Notes: generated by a model not told the origin, from the sequence alone. A stretch of DNA of 64,000 nucleotides from Pseudomonas capsici (GCF_017165765.1 NZ_JAFGZD010000009.1:1-64000); one strand, 5' to 3'; positions 18,788-27,183 are shown, numbered from the stretch's first letter. Made by a program: numbers and translations.

Positions 18788-19450
18788 ATGAACCATTCCT
18801 CCGAAGCGGGTGCAGCCGTTTACTCTCCCCTGACCCTGAAACTTTATGACTGGTGGGTTCTGGGGGTTTCCAACCGTTTTGCCTGGCAGTGCTCGACGAC
18901 GCAAGTGTTGCAACCGTTCTTCAATCGCCATGTCGGCGCACGCCATATGGATGTAGGCGTCGGCACCGGCTATTACCTGGCCAATGCCAATCTGCCCATC
19001 AGCACCGAAGTCACCTTGCTGGACCTCAACAGCAGCAGCCTGGAAGCTGCACGCCAGCGCTTCGGGCGGCCGGGTGTCCGGGTGATCCGCCACGATGTGT
19101 TCAAGCCGTTCGAACCCGGGCATGAGACAGGTTACGACTCGATCTCGCTGTTCTATCTGCTGCACTGCCTGCCCGGAACCATGAGCGACAAGGCGCAGGT
19201 TTTCGCCAACCTCAAGACCCGCCTGAAGGATGACGGTGTACTGTTCGGCGCAACCATTCTGGGCGACGAAGCCGGGCACAACGGGTTTGGCCGCAAGCTG
19301 ATGGAGGTCTATAACAAGAAAGGCATCTTCGGCAACCGCAGTGACAGCGTCGCCGGCCTGCGTCATGCACTGGCCTTGCATTTCAAGGACGTCACGGTCG
19401 AGGTCACGGGAAAAGTGGCACTGTTTACGGCCAGATCGCCTCTTGCATGA
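18788..19450 (+). CDS. Class I SAM-dependent methyltransferase
   Basis: A 220-residue Rossmann-fold methyltransferase. Motif I is visible as DVGVGTGYYL (~57-66), followed by an acidic strand end TLLDLNSSSLEAA (~78-90) for the SAM ribose and by ISLFYLLHCLPG, the post-motif where the substrate loop starts. The N-terminal YSPLTLKLYDWWVLG stretch resembles small-molecule methyltransferases of the UbiE/Methyltransf_25 type, but no substrate can be named. AAGGA precedes the ATG, and the gene follows the small acidic protein by 30 bp, so the two may be cotranscribed. Confidence 0.85.
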   Translation: MNHSSEAGAAVYSPLTLKLYDWWVLGVSNRFAWQCSTTQVLQPFFNRHVGARHMDVGVGTGYYLANANLPISTEVTLLDLNSSSLEAARQRFGRPGVRVIRHDVFKPFEPGHETGYDSISLFYLLHCLPGTMSDKAQVFANLKTRLKDDGVLFGATILGDEAGHNGFGRKLMEVYNKKGIFGNRSDSVAGLRHALALHFKDVTVEVTGKVALFTARSPLA

Positions 19451-19549
19451 CGCATTGGCAAGAATACGTTCATGACCGATCAGTCAGCGCTTTACCTGAT
19501 GGTTTGAGCTGAGTAACGTCTGCGCATCTCAACAAGAAGGAATTGCGCC

Positions 19550-20239
19550 ATGAGTGATCTGATCTCGTACCAGCTTGAAGATGGCATTGCCACGCTGACT
19601 CTCAACAACGGCAAGGTCAACGCCATCTCGCCGGATGTGATCGCCGCGTTCAATGCCGCGCTGGATCAGGCCGAGACAGATCGTGCCGTGGTGATCGTCA
19701 CCGGGCAGCCGGGCATTCTCTCGGGCGGCTATGACCTCAAGGTGATGACTTCCAGCGCCGAGGCCGCCATCGATCTGGTGGCCAAAGGGTCGACACTGGC
19801 GCGACGCATGCTGGCTCACCCCTTCCCCATCATTGTTGCCTGCCCGGGTCATGCCGTGGCCAAGGGTGCGTTTCTGCTGCTGTCGGCCGATTACCGGATC
19901 GGCGTCGAAGGTCCGTTCAATATCGGCCTCAATGAAGTACAGATTGGCATGACCATGCACCATGTGGGCATTGAGCTGGCGCGTGACCGTCTGCGCAAGT
20001 CCGCGTTTCACCGTTCGGTGATCAATGCCGAGATGTTCGACCCGCAAGGCGCGCTGAACGCAGGTTTTCTGGACAAGGTGGTCAGCATCGACGAGTTGCA
20101 GGAAACCGCCCGCACAGCGGCCCTGCAATTGAAGAAGATCAATATGAACGCCCACAGAAAAACCAAGCTCAAGGTCAGAAAGGCGCTGCTCGATACATTG
20201 GATGCCGCCATAGAACTCGACAAGCAGCATTCGCTCTAA
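19550..20239 (+). CDS. Enoyl-CoA hydratase/isomerase (crotonase family)
   Basis: A 229-residue crotonase-fold protein. The N-terminal LEDGIATLTLNNGKVNAIS and the oxyanion-hole stretches SGGYDLK (~61) and CPGHAVAKGAFLLLSADYRI (~98-117) identify the family. The usual catalytic Glu of the second helix is not obvious (FNIGLNEVQIGMTMH has Glu at the equivalent region), so it could be a hydratase, an isomerase or a variant. Its substrate is unknown, and a neighbouring beta-oxidation gene set is absent. AAGGA is placed 8 bases before the ATG. A good intrinsic hairpin follows the stop. Confidence 0.85.
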   Translation: MSDLISYQLEDGIATLTLNNGKVNAISPDVIAAFNAALDQAETDRAVVIVTGQPGILSGGYDLKVMTSSAEAAIDLVAKGSTLARRMLAHPFPIIVACPGHAVAKGAFLLLSADYRIGVEGPFNIGLNEVQIGMTMHHVGIELARDRLRKSAFHRSVINAEMFDPQGALNAGFLDKVVSIDELQETARTAALQLKKINMNAHRKTKLKVRKALLDTLDAAIELDKQHSL

Positions 20240-20260
20240 GCCTTGCGCTCGATATCCATG

Positions 20261-20285
20261 AAGCCCGCCCGTGCGGGCTTTATTG
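20261..20285 (+). terminator. Intrinsic terminator after the crotonase gene
   Basis: An AAGCCCGC / GCGGGCTT stem around a CCGT loop is followed by TATTG; it starts 22 bases after the stop codon. Confidence 0.8.
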
Positions 20286-20349
20286 TGTAGAGCCATGAAG
20301 CAATCCTTTTTGCATCACAGCCACTCCTTTCAACAAGAAGCGAAACGAT

Positions 20350-21321
20350 ATGGGCCGAGTTGTTGCAGCAGCGGTTTACAGCAAAGGCAAGAAAGTCAGC
20401 AATATCACCCTTGAAGAAGGCGCAGCCTGGGCAGCCAGACCGGATCATTTTGTCTGGATCGGGCTGGAGCAGCCCACCCCGCAAGAGCTGGAAAGCCTCA
20501 AGAAGCAATTCAACCTGCATGAACTGGCTATCGAGGATGCGCTGGAGGTCCATAGCCGCCCCAAACTGGAAACCTTCGGCGATGCGCTGTTTATCGTCAC
20601 CTACGCGCCAGTGCGGGAAAACGGCAGGCTGCAGTTCATCGAGACCCATATTTTCGCCGGCAAGGGCTACATCATCACCTCGCGCAACGGTCACTCGAAA
20701 TCCTACGGGATTGTGCGCCAGCGCTGTGAAGCAAGGCCGCTGCTGCTGGAGCACGGCGAAGACTTCGTACTCTACGCCCTGCTGGACTTCGTGACCGAGA
20801 GTTATCAGCCGGTGACCGAAGCCATCCATGCCGAACTGGAAGAGCTGGAGCAAAGCGTACTCGGCGGCATCCTGAACGAGTCCTACATCCATCGCATCCA
20901 CAGCCTGCGCCGCGATCTTCTGCGTCTGAGACGCTATGTATCGCCCATGGTGGAGGTCGGCGAGGAGTTGCAGAAGCTGAGCTTCCCCTTTATCGACAAG
21001 AACATGCGCCCGTACTTTCGCGACGTGGAAATTCACGTCAAGCGGCAAATGGAAGACCTGGGCAATCTGCGGGACATCGCCAGCCAGACCATCGAGATCG
21101 GCCTGCTGCTGGAGTCTTCGCGGCAAAGCATCGTGCAGCGCAAGTTCGCGGCCTGGGCGGCGATCCTGGCGTTTCCAACCGCTATCGCCGGGATCTACGG
21201 GATGAACTTCGAGAACATGCCGGAACTGACCTGGCACTACGGCTACTTCGTGGTGCTGGGGGTGATCGTCGGAGGCTGTACAGCCTTGTTCACCAGCTTC
21301 AAGCGCTCGGGCTGGCTGTAA
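20350..21321 (+). CDS. corA: CorA-family Mg2+/Co2+ transporter
   Basis: A 323-residue inner-membrane divalent-cation channel of the CorA superfamily. The long cytoplasmic N-terminal alpha/beta and stalk-helix domain (to ~265) is followed by two C-terminal membrane helices. TM1 ends with the signature GIYGMNFENMPEL (GMN at ~282), and TM2 is FVVLGVIVGGCTALFTSF. The acidic ELEELEQSVL and LRRDLLRLRRYV helices are the willow and stalk regions. Family members carry Mg2+, Co2+ or Ni2+, and the ion preference is not readable here. The gene stands alone, with a terminator hairpin before it and a convergent amidotransferase after it. Confidence 0.93.
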   Translation: MGRVVAAAVYSKGKKVSNITLEEGAAWAARPDHFVWIGLEQPTPQELESLKKQFNLHELAIEDALEVHSRPKLETFGDALFIVTYAPVRENGRLQFIETHIFAGKGYIITSRNGHSKSYGIVRQRCEARPLLLEHGEDFVLYALLDFVTESYQPVTEAIHAELEELEQSVLGGILNESYIHRIHSLRRDLLRLRRYVSPMVEVGEELQKLSFPFIDKNMRPYFRDVEIHVKRQMEDLGNLRDIASQTIEIGLLLESSRQSIVQRKFAAWAAILAFPTAIAGIYGMNFENMPELTWHYGYFVVLGVIVGGCTALFTSFKRSGWL

Positions 21322-21329
21322 CCGGCAAA

Positions 21330-21359
21330 AGCTCCCGACGCCAGTCAGCGCCGGGAGTT
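21330..21359. terminator. Hairpin between convergent genes
   Basis: CTCCCG (21332-21337) and CGGGAG (21352-21357), with weaker outer pairs, form a stem in the 46-bp gap between convergent corA and the amidotransferase gene. It may act in both directions. Confidence 0.5.
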
Positions 21360-21367
21360 CTCAGGCT

Positions 21368-22096
21368 TCACGCCACATTCGAGTCCGGCTTGTGCGCTAC
21401 GAAGCGCGTGATCCATTCCGCTACGGTTGCGCCGTGGTGCTCATGGTCCAGGCTTTCCAGCCCCTTGCGATACACCTGCTCGCCCAGCGTCTGCTGACGC
21501 AGGTCCAGCAAGGAGCGGGAAAATTCGTGAATGAATTCGGGGTGTCCCTGGAAGCACAGGACCTGATGATTGATGTGATAAGCCGCGTACTGGCAGAAAT
21601 CGCTGGAAGCGATCACCGTCGCATTTTCCGGTAATACCGTGACCTGATCCTGATGACTGATCAACAGTGTCAGCTTGTCTACGGCCGGCGTCATCCAGGG
21701 TTGCGGGTCGGCCAGTTGGTAATGGTGAATGCCCACTCCCCAACCCTGGCTGGCGCGTTCGGTCTTGCCGCCCAGCAACAGCGCCAGCAACTGGTGCCCG
21801 AAACAGATCCCCAGCAGTTTGTCGCCACGCTCATACAATTTGAGCAGGTAAGCCTTGAGCGTCTGAATCCAGGGATCGCTGCCAAACGAATCGGCCTTGC
21901 TGCCCGTCACCAGGTAGGCATCGAAACGCTCGTCATCGGGGGGATAGATGCCCTGCACCACGTTGTAGACACTGAGCTGAACGGCAAACGGCTGGCGCGC
22001 AAACAGTAACTCGAACATCCGCCCATAACCCTGATATTGCTCAACCAACTCCGGGCGCAGGATGTCGGTTTCCAGAATGCAGATGCGTAACGACAT
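21368..22096 (-). CDS. Class I glutamine amidotransferase-like protein
   Basis: A 242-residue GATase1-domain protein with the nucleophile elbow GICFGHQLLALL (Cys near residue 97) and the His-Glu dyad in FQGHPEFIHEFS (~190). It is a stand-alone domain of the GuaA-like GATase1_1 type, as in proteins annotated type 1 glutamine amidotransferase. Such proteins may hydrolyse glutamine or gamma-glutamyl compounds; no synthase partner lies nearby. The frame is open 96 bases further upstream, but that extension reads like noise, and MSLRICILETDIL at 22096 matches family starts, with AGGT upstream. Confidence 0.87.
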   Translation of the reverse strand: MSLRICILETDILRPELVEQYQGYGRMFELLFARQPFAVQLSVYNVVQGIYPPDDERFDAYLVTGSKADSFGSDPWIQTLKAYLLKLYERGDKLLGICFGHQLLALLLGGKTERASQGWGVGIHHYQLADPQPWMTPAVDKLTLLISHQDQVTVLPENATVIASSDFCQYAAYHINHQVLCFQGHPEFIHEFSRSLLDLRQQTLGEQVYRKGLESLDHEHHGATVAEWITRFVAHKPDSNVA

Positions 22097-22546
22097 AAAA
22101 AAGGACCTGAAACAGTAAAAAGGCAATAGCGCACGGGCAAAGCCTGCCCTGAATGGCACGACCAAAGCAAGAAGCCAGTATCGACATGGCACCCAGATGG
22201 TATAGCTCGCAGGACACCCCTCGGCCAGACGAACGGTAGAAGGCTAATGATCTCCCCTCAAAGCCTCTAGCCAAGGCCTGACCATGTTATCAGCAACGTC
22301 TAAATAACCTTTAATCAGAAATTATCGAGGTTAAATACCGAACAGTTCTAAGCCAAAGGCAATGCGGCCTCTAAGGTTAAATCTGTAACAGGAAGACGCG
22401 ATAAAAATACCTTCAGCGTCAGGTCTGCGGCGCTATGGCCGAGACCACCCGTTCATCAGCACCACCTTTGCCAGCTGCCCGATTTCGGACTTGATGAATT
22501 CGGTGAGCTTTTGTCGCTCAGGAATAACAACAAAAGGCAGTCAGCC
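22097..22546. other. 450-bp non-coding interval
   Basis: The region between the divergent amidotransferase and the 31-residue microprotein holds no convincing gene. It is locally AT-rich around 22290-22400 and presumably carries promoters for both directions. I see no clear repeat, riboswitch or RNA gene. Confidence 0.5.
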
Positions 22547-22642
22547 ATGTTCAAGCATTCAAAGATACGTCAGGCGGGGCTTATTGTATTTGCAACCACT
22601 CTTCTCTTGATCCTGCCCAACCTGAACCGGTTGTTCGGCTGA
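22547..22642 (+). CDS. Predicted 31-residue single-span membrane microprotein
   Basis: ATG at 22547 gives a 31-residue peptide with a basic start (KHSKIRQ) and one hydrophobic segment (AGLIVFATTLLLILP), ending NLNRLFG. A weak AAGG lies 10-13 bases upstream. The basic-then-hydrophobic layout and regular codon use support a real inner-membrane peptide, but the length makes chance possible. It ends 68 bp before the rhodanese-like gene. Confidence 0.5.
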   Translation: MFKHSKIRQAGLIVFATTLLLILPNLNRLFG

Positions 22643-22710
22643 TCGGGCGTGCGCTACCGAAGTGCTCATATCTGTGCCAATCTTCCTGTCAAACGATGGG
22701 AGATGGGTTT

Positions 22711-23082
22711 ATGCGTCAATGGATAGCTCTGGGTGTTCTGGCTTGCAGCCTTGCAGTGCAGGCTGGAGAGGTCGAGCAGGCAGCCGCCGTGGCCGCCTTG
22801 AAGGAAGGGAAACTGGCAGTGGATGTGCGCAGCCAGACCGAATACGACGCGGGCACCGTTCTCAATGCAGTTCGGGTCGAGGATGCACGCCTGGTCAATC
22901 AACTGAAACAGGTGCTCACCGACCGCAACTCTGTATTTGTCATCTTCAGCAGTTCGAACGAAAAGGCGAGCAGAGCCCAGGACAAACTCAGACAAGCCGG
23001 TTACTTCAGTGTCATCAACGGCGGCAATTATGAAGAGCTGCATAATGCACTGTATGACATTACCGATGATCCGGCGGAGTAA
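22711..23082 (+). CDS. Periplasmic rhodanese-like protein without catalytic Cys
   Basis: A 123-residue secreted rhodanese domain: the signal peptide MRQWIALGVLACSLAVQA is followed by the LAVDVRSQTEYDAG substrate-side strand and a VINGGNYEEL end, as in PspE/GlpE-type single-domain sulfurtransferases. The active loop, normally C-x-x-G-x-R-[ST], here reads S80-S-S-N-E-K-A, so the sulfur-carrying Cys is Ser and the loop Gly and Arg are changed as well. Sulfurtransferase activity is therefore unlikely; a binding role or early decay are alternatives. GGGAG precedes the chosen ATG at 22711. The next gene, a cytochrome c relic, begins 6 bp after its stop and is certainly a pseudogene. Confidence 0.82.
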   Translation: MRQWIALGVLACSLAVQAGEVEQAAAVAALKEGKLAVDVRSQTEYDAGTVLNAVRVEDARLVNQLKQVLTDRNSVFVIFSSSNEKASRAQDKLRQAGYFSVINGGNYEELHNALYDITDDPAE

Positions 23083-23088
23083 TCCGGG

Positions 23089-23477
23089 GTGCGTTACTCG
23101 TTGATACTGGCAGGTCTTGCACTGCCCTGCCGCTGCACGCGGTCCAACTGAACATCGAACTGGCTGACGGCGTCCATACCTGGGAAACCGGCCAGTTGCT
23201 CAATCATCCCGATGTGCAGGATATCCAGATTGCCGATGACGTTTCCTACAAGCAGGCCATGCATTATCGGGCTGTACCGATGGCAAGACTACTGGAGGGC
23301 GTCACGGCACAGGATCATCTCCAGATCACCGCGATCGATGGATTTGCCACAGGTTATCTGAAGCGCTACCTGCGCGACCCACAGAGCCTGCGCCATTGGC
23401 CACAGGCGAAAATGCCTGCCATCTCGCCGGACATAGTGTCGGATGAAGAGCTGGAGCAGATCATCGCGTATCTGTAG
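23089..23477 (+). pseudogene. Cytochrome c-family gene remnant: frameshift plus internal deletion
   Basis: GTG at 23089 starts a signal-peptide-like reading (RYSLILAGLALP), but the rest continues only in another frame from about 23124 (ALPLHAVQLNIELADG), so one indel is needed. The second frame gives the N-terminal domain (WETGQLLNHPDVQDIQI, YRAVPMARLLEGV, ITAIDGF) and then jumps straight to the C-terminal cytochrome end (YLKRYLRDPQSLRHWPQAKM, PAISPDIVSDEELEQIIAYL). In intact homologues that I remember, roughly 150 or more residues, including the CxxCH haem site, lie between. No CxxCH remains. The gene follows the rhodanese-like gene by 6 bp and was probably its operon partner. Confidence 0.75.
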
Positions 23478-23535
23478 CACATGGCGCAGCGCAGAGTGCA
23501 CTGAGGCTTTCGCGGTCGGAACCAATCACTCAAAA

Positions 23536-23576
23536 CTTGCTGGCCTGGTCGCCAGCAAGCTGCCTCCCACGGGTTT
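23536..23576. repeat. REP palindrome
   Basis: CTTGCTGGC / GCCAGCAAG arms around CTGGTC are followed by CTGCCTCCCAC, the usual Pseudomonas REP layout. The same core occurs at 35575-35626. It lies between the cytochrome relic and the 3' end of the transglutaminase gene. Confidence 0.75.
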
Positions 23577-23582
23577 TGTGAC

Positions 23583-24380
23583 TTACTGGTGCTGCACCTG
23601 AACCTGCGTCGAGACGGAAACCTTGGCGTGCATCTGCTCGTAGCCCCCACCCCGTCGCATGCCACGCACCGGGCAGGCATCCAGATAATCCAGACCTACC
23701 GCCAGCTTGAGATGACGGGCAGGAATCGCGAGCGTGTTGGTCACGTCGAAGCTGTACCAGCCATCTTCGATCCAGGCTTCGGCCCAGGCATGGCTGGACA
23801 GATGATCCTTGTCTTCGCTGTACAGGTAACCGGAGACATAACGCGCCGGCACACCAAGACTGCGGGCACAGGCCAGGAAGGCATGGGTATGGTCCTGGCA
23901 GACACCTGAACGACCGGCAAAAGCCTGGGCCGCGCTGGTATCGACCTCCGTCGCTCCCGGTGTATAGACGATGTGCTGATTCAGCGCCTGCATCAGATCG
24001 ATCAGACCCGTACGGTCGGTACGCTTGCCACTCTCTTTGGCAGCAAATGCCCGCATGGCCTCATCCGCTTCGGTCAGGCGGGTAAAGCGCAGGAATGGCA
24101 GCGCCGACTGGCTTTCATGTTCGGCCTCACGGGTTTCGTCGATTTCCACCTGCCCGCGGGCACCGATGATGATCGACTCATGGGGCTCGTCCAGAGTCAG
24201 CACATGCAGGATGTTTCCGAACGGGTCGATCTGCGCACGCACCGGGCGCGGCAGGTTCAATTGCCAGCTCAGGATCTGTTGGCGCTCGCTGTCATGGGGC
24301 GTCAGGCGCAGATACTGGATGCTGGCCCGAACCTGATCATCGTAGTGATAGGTGGTCTCGTGGCTAATGGAAAGTCTCAT
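23583..24380 (-). CDS. Transglutaminase-like cysteine protease family protein
   Basis: A 265-residue protein with a bacterial transglutaminase-like N-terminal beta domain (ISHETTYHYDDQV, SIQYLRLTPHDSERQ) and a papain-fold transglutaminase core. The catalytic triad is visible: Cys in SGVCQDHTHAFL (~160), His in SSHAWAEAWIEDGW (~195) and Asp in YSFDVTN (~212). No signal peptide is present, so it should be cytoplasmic. The start overlaps the alpha-E gene stop by 4 bases (ATGA), with GGAGG upstream, so it is the third gene of the ATP-grasp / alpha-E / transglutaminase operon. Iyer and colleagues proposed peptide-ligase or tagging roles for such sets; the substrate is unknown. Confidence 0.92.
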   Translation of the reverse strand: MRLSISHETTYHYDDQVRASIQYLRLTPHDSERQQILSWQLNLPRPVRAQIDPFGNILHVLTLDEPHESIIIGARGQVEIDETREAEHESQSALPFLRFTRLTEADEAMRAFAAKESGKRTDRTGLIDLMQALNQHIVYTPGATEVDTSAAQAFAGRSGVCQDHTHAFLACARSLGVPARYVSGYLYSEDKDHLSSHAWAEAWIEDGWYSFDVTNTLAIPARHLKLAVGLDYLDACPVRGMRRGGGYEQMHAKVSVSTQVQVQHQ

Positions 24381-25333
24381 GCAGCCTCCAGGTATGAAGT
24401 GTGGATGGCATCACCCAGTTGGGCGACCAGAGGAATGAACTCGTTCAACCACTCATGCAGGCCTTCGCCCAGGATCTCGTCGATGCTGGTATAGCGCAGG
24501 CGTGCGTCCATTTCTGCGGCCATGCGCTGCGCCGGACGGCCATTGGTTCCCGGCAGACTGGACAGAATCTGGTCCAGTGCTTCCAGACAGGCACGCAAAG
24601 AGCGCGGGATATCGGCGCGCAGCAGCAACAGCTCGGCGACGTGACGCGCCCCCGGTGCCTCCCGGTACAGTTCGGTATACGCCTCGAAGGACGACAAGGC
24701 GCGCAGCAAGGCGCTCCACTGGTAGTAACCGGCGGCCGAGTTGTCAGCCGCTGCGTTGGCCTGCGGACCGCGCAACTCCAGCATTTCGTAGCGGGCGTCG
24801 AGCATGCGCAAGGTGTTGTCGGCACGCTCGATGAAGGTGCCCAGGCGAATGAAGCGGAACGCATCGTTACGCATGATGGTGCCGTAGGTCGCGCCCCGGA
24901 ACAGATGGGAGCGTTCTTTCACCCATTCGCAGAAATGGCTCATGCCATAGCGCGCCAATCCTTGCTCGGCGATCCCGCGAATCTCCAGCCAGGTGGAGTT
25001 GATGTTTTCCCACATGTCAGCGGTAATCCGCCCGCGCACCGCATGGGCACTGGCCCGTGCTGCACCAAGACAGCTGTAGATGCTGGCCGGGTTGCTGGCA
25101 TCCAGGGCAAAGAAATGCAGCATGCGTTCGGCATGCAGTGCGCCATGACGCTCCACATAGGCGTCCAGGGTTCCGGTGATCAGCAGGGGCATGGCAATTT
25201 CATCCAGCCCGCCGCGCCCGTCCTGGGGCATCAATGACAGCGAGTAACTCACGTCCATCATTCGGGCGAGGTTCTCCGCTCGCTCCAGGTAACGCGACAT
25301 CCAGAAAAGATCCGAGGCAGTTCTACTTAGCAT
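24377..25333 (-). CDS. Alpha-E domain protein
   Basis: A 318-residue, almost wholly helical protein of the alpha-E (DUF403) family. It has the typical opening MLSRTASDLFWMSRYLERAE and the internal ARASAHAVRGRITADMWENI and RLGTFIERADNTLRMLDARY stretches. The paired RxxE-like helices form a helical bundle whose activity is not known. The gene starts 12 bp after the ATP-grasp gene and overlaps the transglutaminase start, so the three are cotranscribed and very likely act together. A role as scaffold or acceptor for the ATP-grasp peptide ligase is an inference from this constant neighbourhood. Confidence 0.92.
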   Translation of the reverse strand: MLSRTASDLFWMSRYLERAENLARMMDVSYSLSLMPQDGRGGLDEIAMPLLITGTLDAYVERHGALHAERMLHFFALDASNPASIYSCLGAARASAHAVRGRITADMWENINSTWLEIRGIAEQGLARYGMSHFCEWVKERSHLFRGATYGTIMRNDAFRFIRLGTFIERADNTLRMLDARYEMLELRGPQANAAADNSAAGYYQWSALLRALSSFEAYTELYREAPGARHVAELLLLRADIPRSLRACLEALDQILSSLPGTNGRPAQRMAAEMDARLRYTSIDEILGEGLHEWLNEFIPLVAQLGDAIHTSYLEAA

Positions 25334-25345
25334 TGGCAGTCATCC

Positions 25346-26755
25346 TTAATCCTCGACGACCCAGGTGTCCTTGGTTCCACCACCCTGCGACGAGTTCACC
25401 ACCAGCGAGCCTTCACGCAACGCTACTCGGGTGAGCCCGCCAGGCACGACGCGGGTTTCGCGGCCGGAAAGGACAAATGGGCGCAAGTCGATATGTCGCG
25501 GGGCGATACCGTTCTCGACGAAGGTCGGACAGGTCGACAGGGACAAGGTCGGTTGGGCGATATAAGCGTGTGGCTTGGCTTTGAGACGGGCACGGAAGGC
25601 TTCGATTTCCGCAGCGGTTGCCGCCGGACCGACCAGCATCCCGTAACCGCCGGAACCCTGGGTTTCCTTGACCACCAGATCACCCAGATTGGCCAGCACA
25701 TGGGACAGCTCTTCGGGCTTGCGGCACTGCCAGGTCGGCACGTTCTTGAGGATCGGTTCTTCATCCAGATAGAAACGAATCATGTCCGTCACATAGGGAT
25801 AGATCGACTTGTCGTCCGCCACTCCGGTACCGATGGCATTGGCAAGGACCACATTGCCGGAACGGTAGGCCGACAGCAGTCCCGGCACACCGAGCATCGA
25901 ATCCGGGTTGAAGGCCAGCGGATCCAGGAAAGCATCGTCCAGACGGCGATAGATCACATCCACGGCTTTAGGGCCGTCGGTGGTGCGCATGAAAACGCGG
26001 TCATCGCGCACGAAAAGATCCGCCCCTTCCACCAGCTCGACACCCATCTCACGCGCCAGAAAGGCGTGCTCGAAAAATGCGCTGTTGAAACGCCCCGGTG
26101 TCAGGACCACCACACTCGGATTATCCAGATGACTCGAACTCTTGAGCGTATCGAGCAACAGGTTCGGGTAATGATCGATAGGCGCGATGCGTTGCGCGGC
26201 GAACAGCTCCGGGAACAGGCGCATCATCATCTTGCGATCTTCGAGCATGTAACTCACGCCGCTCGGGGTACGCAGGTTGTCTTCAAGCACGTAATAAGTG
26301 CCATCGCCGTCGCGTACCAGATCGACACCCGAGATATGGGAATAGAGATCGCGATGCAGATTCAGGCCTTGCATTGCCAACTGATACTGCTCGTTGGCCA
26401 GGACCTGTTCGGCGGGAATGATTCCCGCCTTGATGATCCGTTGATCGTGGTACAGATCCGCGAGAAACATATTCAGCGCCTTGACACGCTGAATGCAGCC
26501 GCGCTCCACAACCCGCCATTCACTGGCCGGAATGCTGCGCGGAATCGTATCGAAGGGGATCAGCCTTTCGGTCCCCTGCTCGTCACCATAGAGCGTGAAC
26601 GTGATCCCGGCGCGATGAAACAACAGATCGGCTTCACGTCGACGCTGAGCCAGAAGCTCAGGAGGCGTGTCACCCAACCAGCGGGCAAATTCCCGGTAAT
26701 GCGGGCGGACCTGGCCGCCAGCGTCGTACATCTCGTCATAAAAGGTGCGGATCAT
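25346..26755 (-). CDS. Circularly permuted type 2 ATP-grasp protein
   Basis: A 469-residue ATP-dependent carboxylate-amine ligase-like protein. Recognisable stretches are the N-terminal FYDEMYDAGGQVRPHY, the ligase core DLVRDGDGTYYVLEDNLRTP (Mg/ATP acidic residues), VVVLTPGRFNSAFFEHAFLA and the glycine-rich ATP loop KETQGSGGYGML near residue 370. In this family the ATP-grasp segments are permuted relative to classic enzymes. The chosen start at 26755 has AAGGAG 8 bases upstream; a longer open frame to 26887 lacks such a site. It heads the three-gene cassette with the alpha-E and transglutaminase genes. Confidence 0.93.
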   Translation of the reverse strand: MIRTFYDEMYDAGGQVRPHYREFARWLGDTPPELLAQRRREADLLFHRAGITFTLYGDEQGTERLIPFDTIPRSIPASEWRVVERGCIQRVKALNMFLADLYHDQRIIKAGIIPAEQVLANEQYQLAMQGLNLHRDLYSHISGVDLVRDGDGTYYVLEDNLRTPSGVSYMLEDRKMMMRLFPELFAAQRIAPIDHYPNLLLDTLKSSSHLDNPSVVVLTPGRFNSAFFEHAFLAREMGVELVEGADLFVRDDRVFMRTTDGPKAVDVIYRRLDDAFLDPLAFNPDSMLGVPGLLSAYRSGNVVLANAIGTGVADDKSIYPYVTDMIRFYLDEEPILKNVPTWQCRKPEELSHVLANLGDLVVKETQGSGGYGMLVGPAATAAEIEAFRARLKAKPHAYIAQPTLSLSTCPTFVENGIAPRHIDLRPFVLSGRETRVVPGGLTRVALREGSLVVNSSQGGGTKDTWVVED

Positions 26756-27081
26756 GCCGTACTCCTTGTCACCATGGACATACAGACCTTCGCAAGGCCC
26801 GTGCCATCGGCATAAACGCTTTGATATCAATGATTTACGCAAACAACGGCCATTCAGCGCACCATTCCTGTGCAATAACTGCCCCAACCATTTCTCCTAC
26901 GCTTCATTCGGAAGCGTCAGGCAATAGCGAAATCTATGATCAGCATAGTCAGTGTTGATTTCATGGAGGGATATTAGTTCGCCATAATCACCGGCAACCG
27001 AGCAAACAAAGGCCCGACTGCCTGTTTCGGATTTTTTTCTGGAATCTGCGCCATGGCGCTTTTCTCACCGAACTTCCCTTC

Positions 27082-27109
27082 AAGCCACTCCGTCGAGTGG
27101 CTTTTTTTT
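27082..27109 (+). terminator. Plus-strand intrinsic terminator without an annotated upstream gene
   Basis: AAGCCACTC / GAGTGGCTT arms around CGTC are followed by a run of T, a textbook rho-independent terminator. Nothing on the plus strand upstream is a recognised gene, so a short RNA ending here is possible. Confidence 0.7.
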
Positions 27110-27143
27110 GCCCACGGCACCGGGCAGTCCCTTTCTTTCGGTC

Positions 27144-27183
27144 AAAAAAAACCGGCCAATTGCACTCTCTGCAATTGGCCGGT
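27144..27183 (-). terminator. Terminator of the RraB-like gene
   Basis: A perfect 14-bp stem (ACCGGCCAATTGCA / TGCAATTGGCCGGT) with a 5-base loop is followed, on the minus strand, by seven T residues. It starts about 20 bases after the stop codon at 27203. Confidence 0.88.

Noticed and set aside
17459..19381. 640-residue minus-strand frame
   Set aside because: Runs antisense across katN, the small acidic protein and the methyltransferase, all of which have family motifs.
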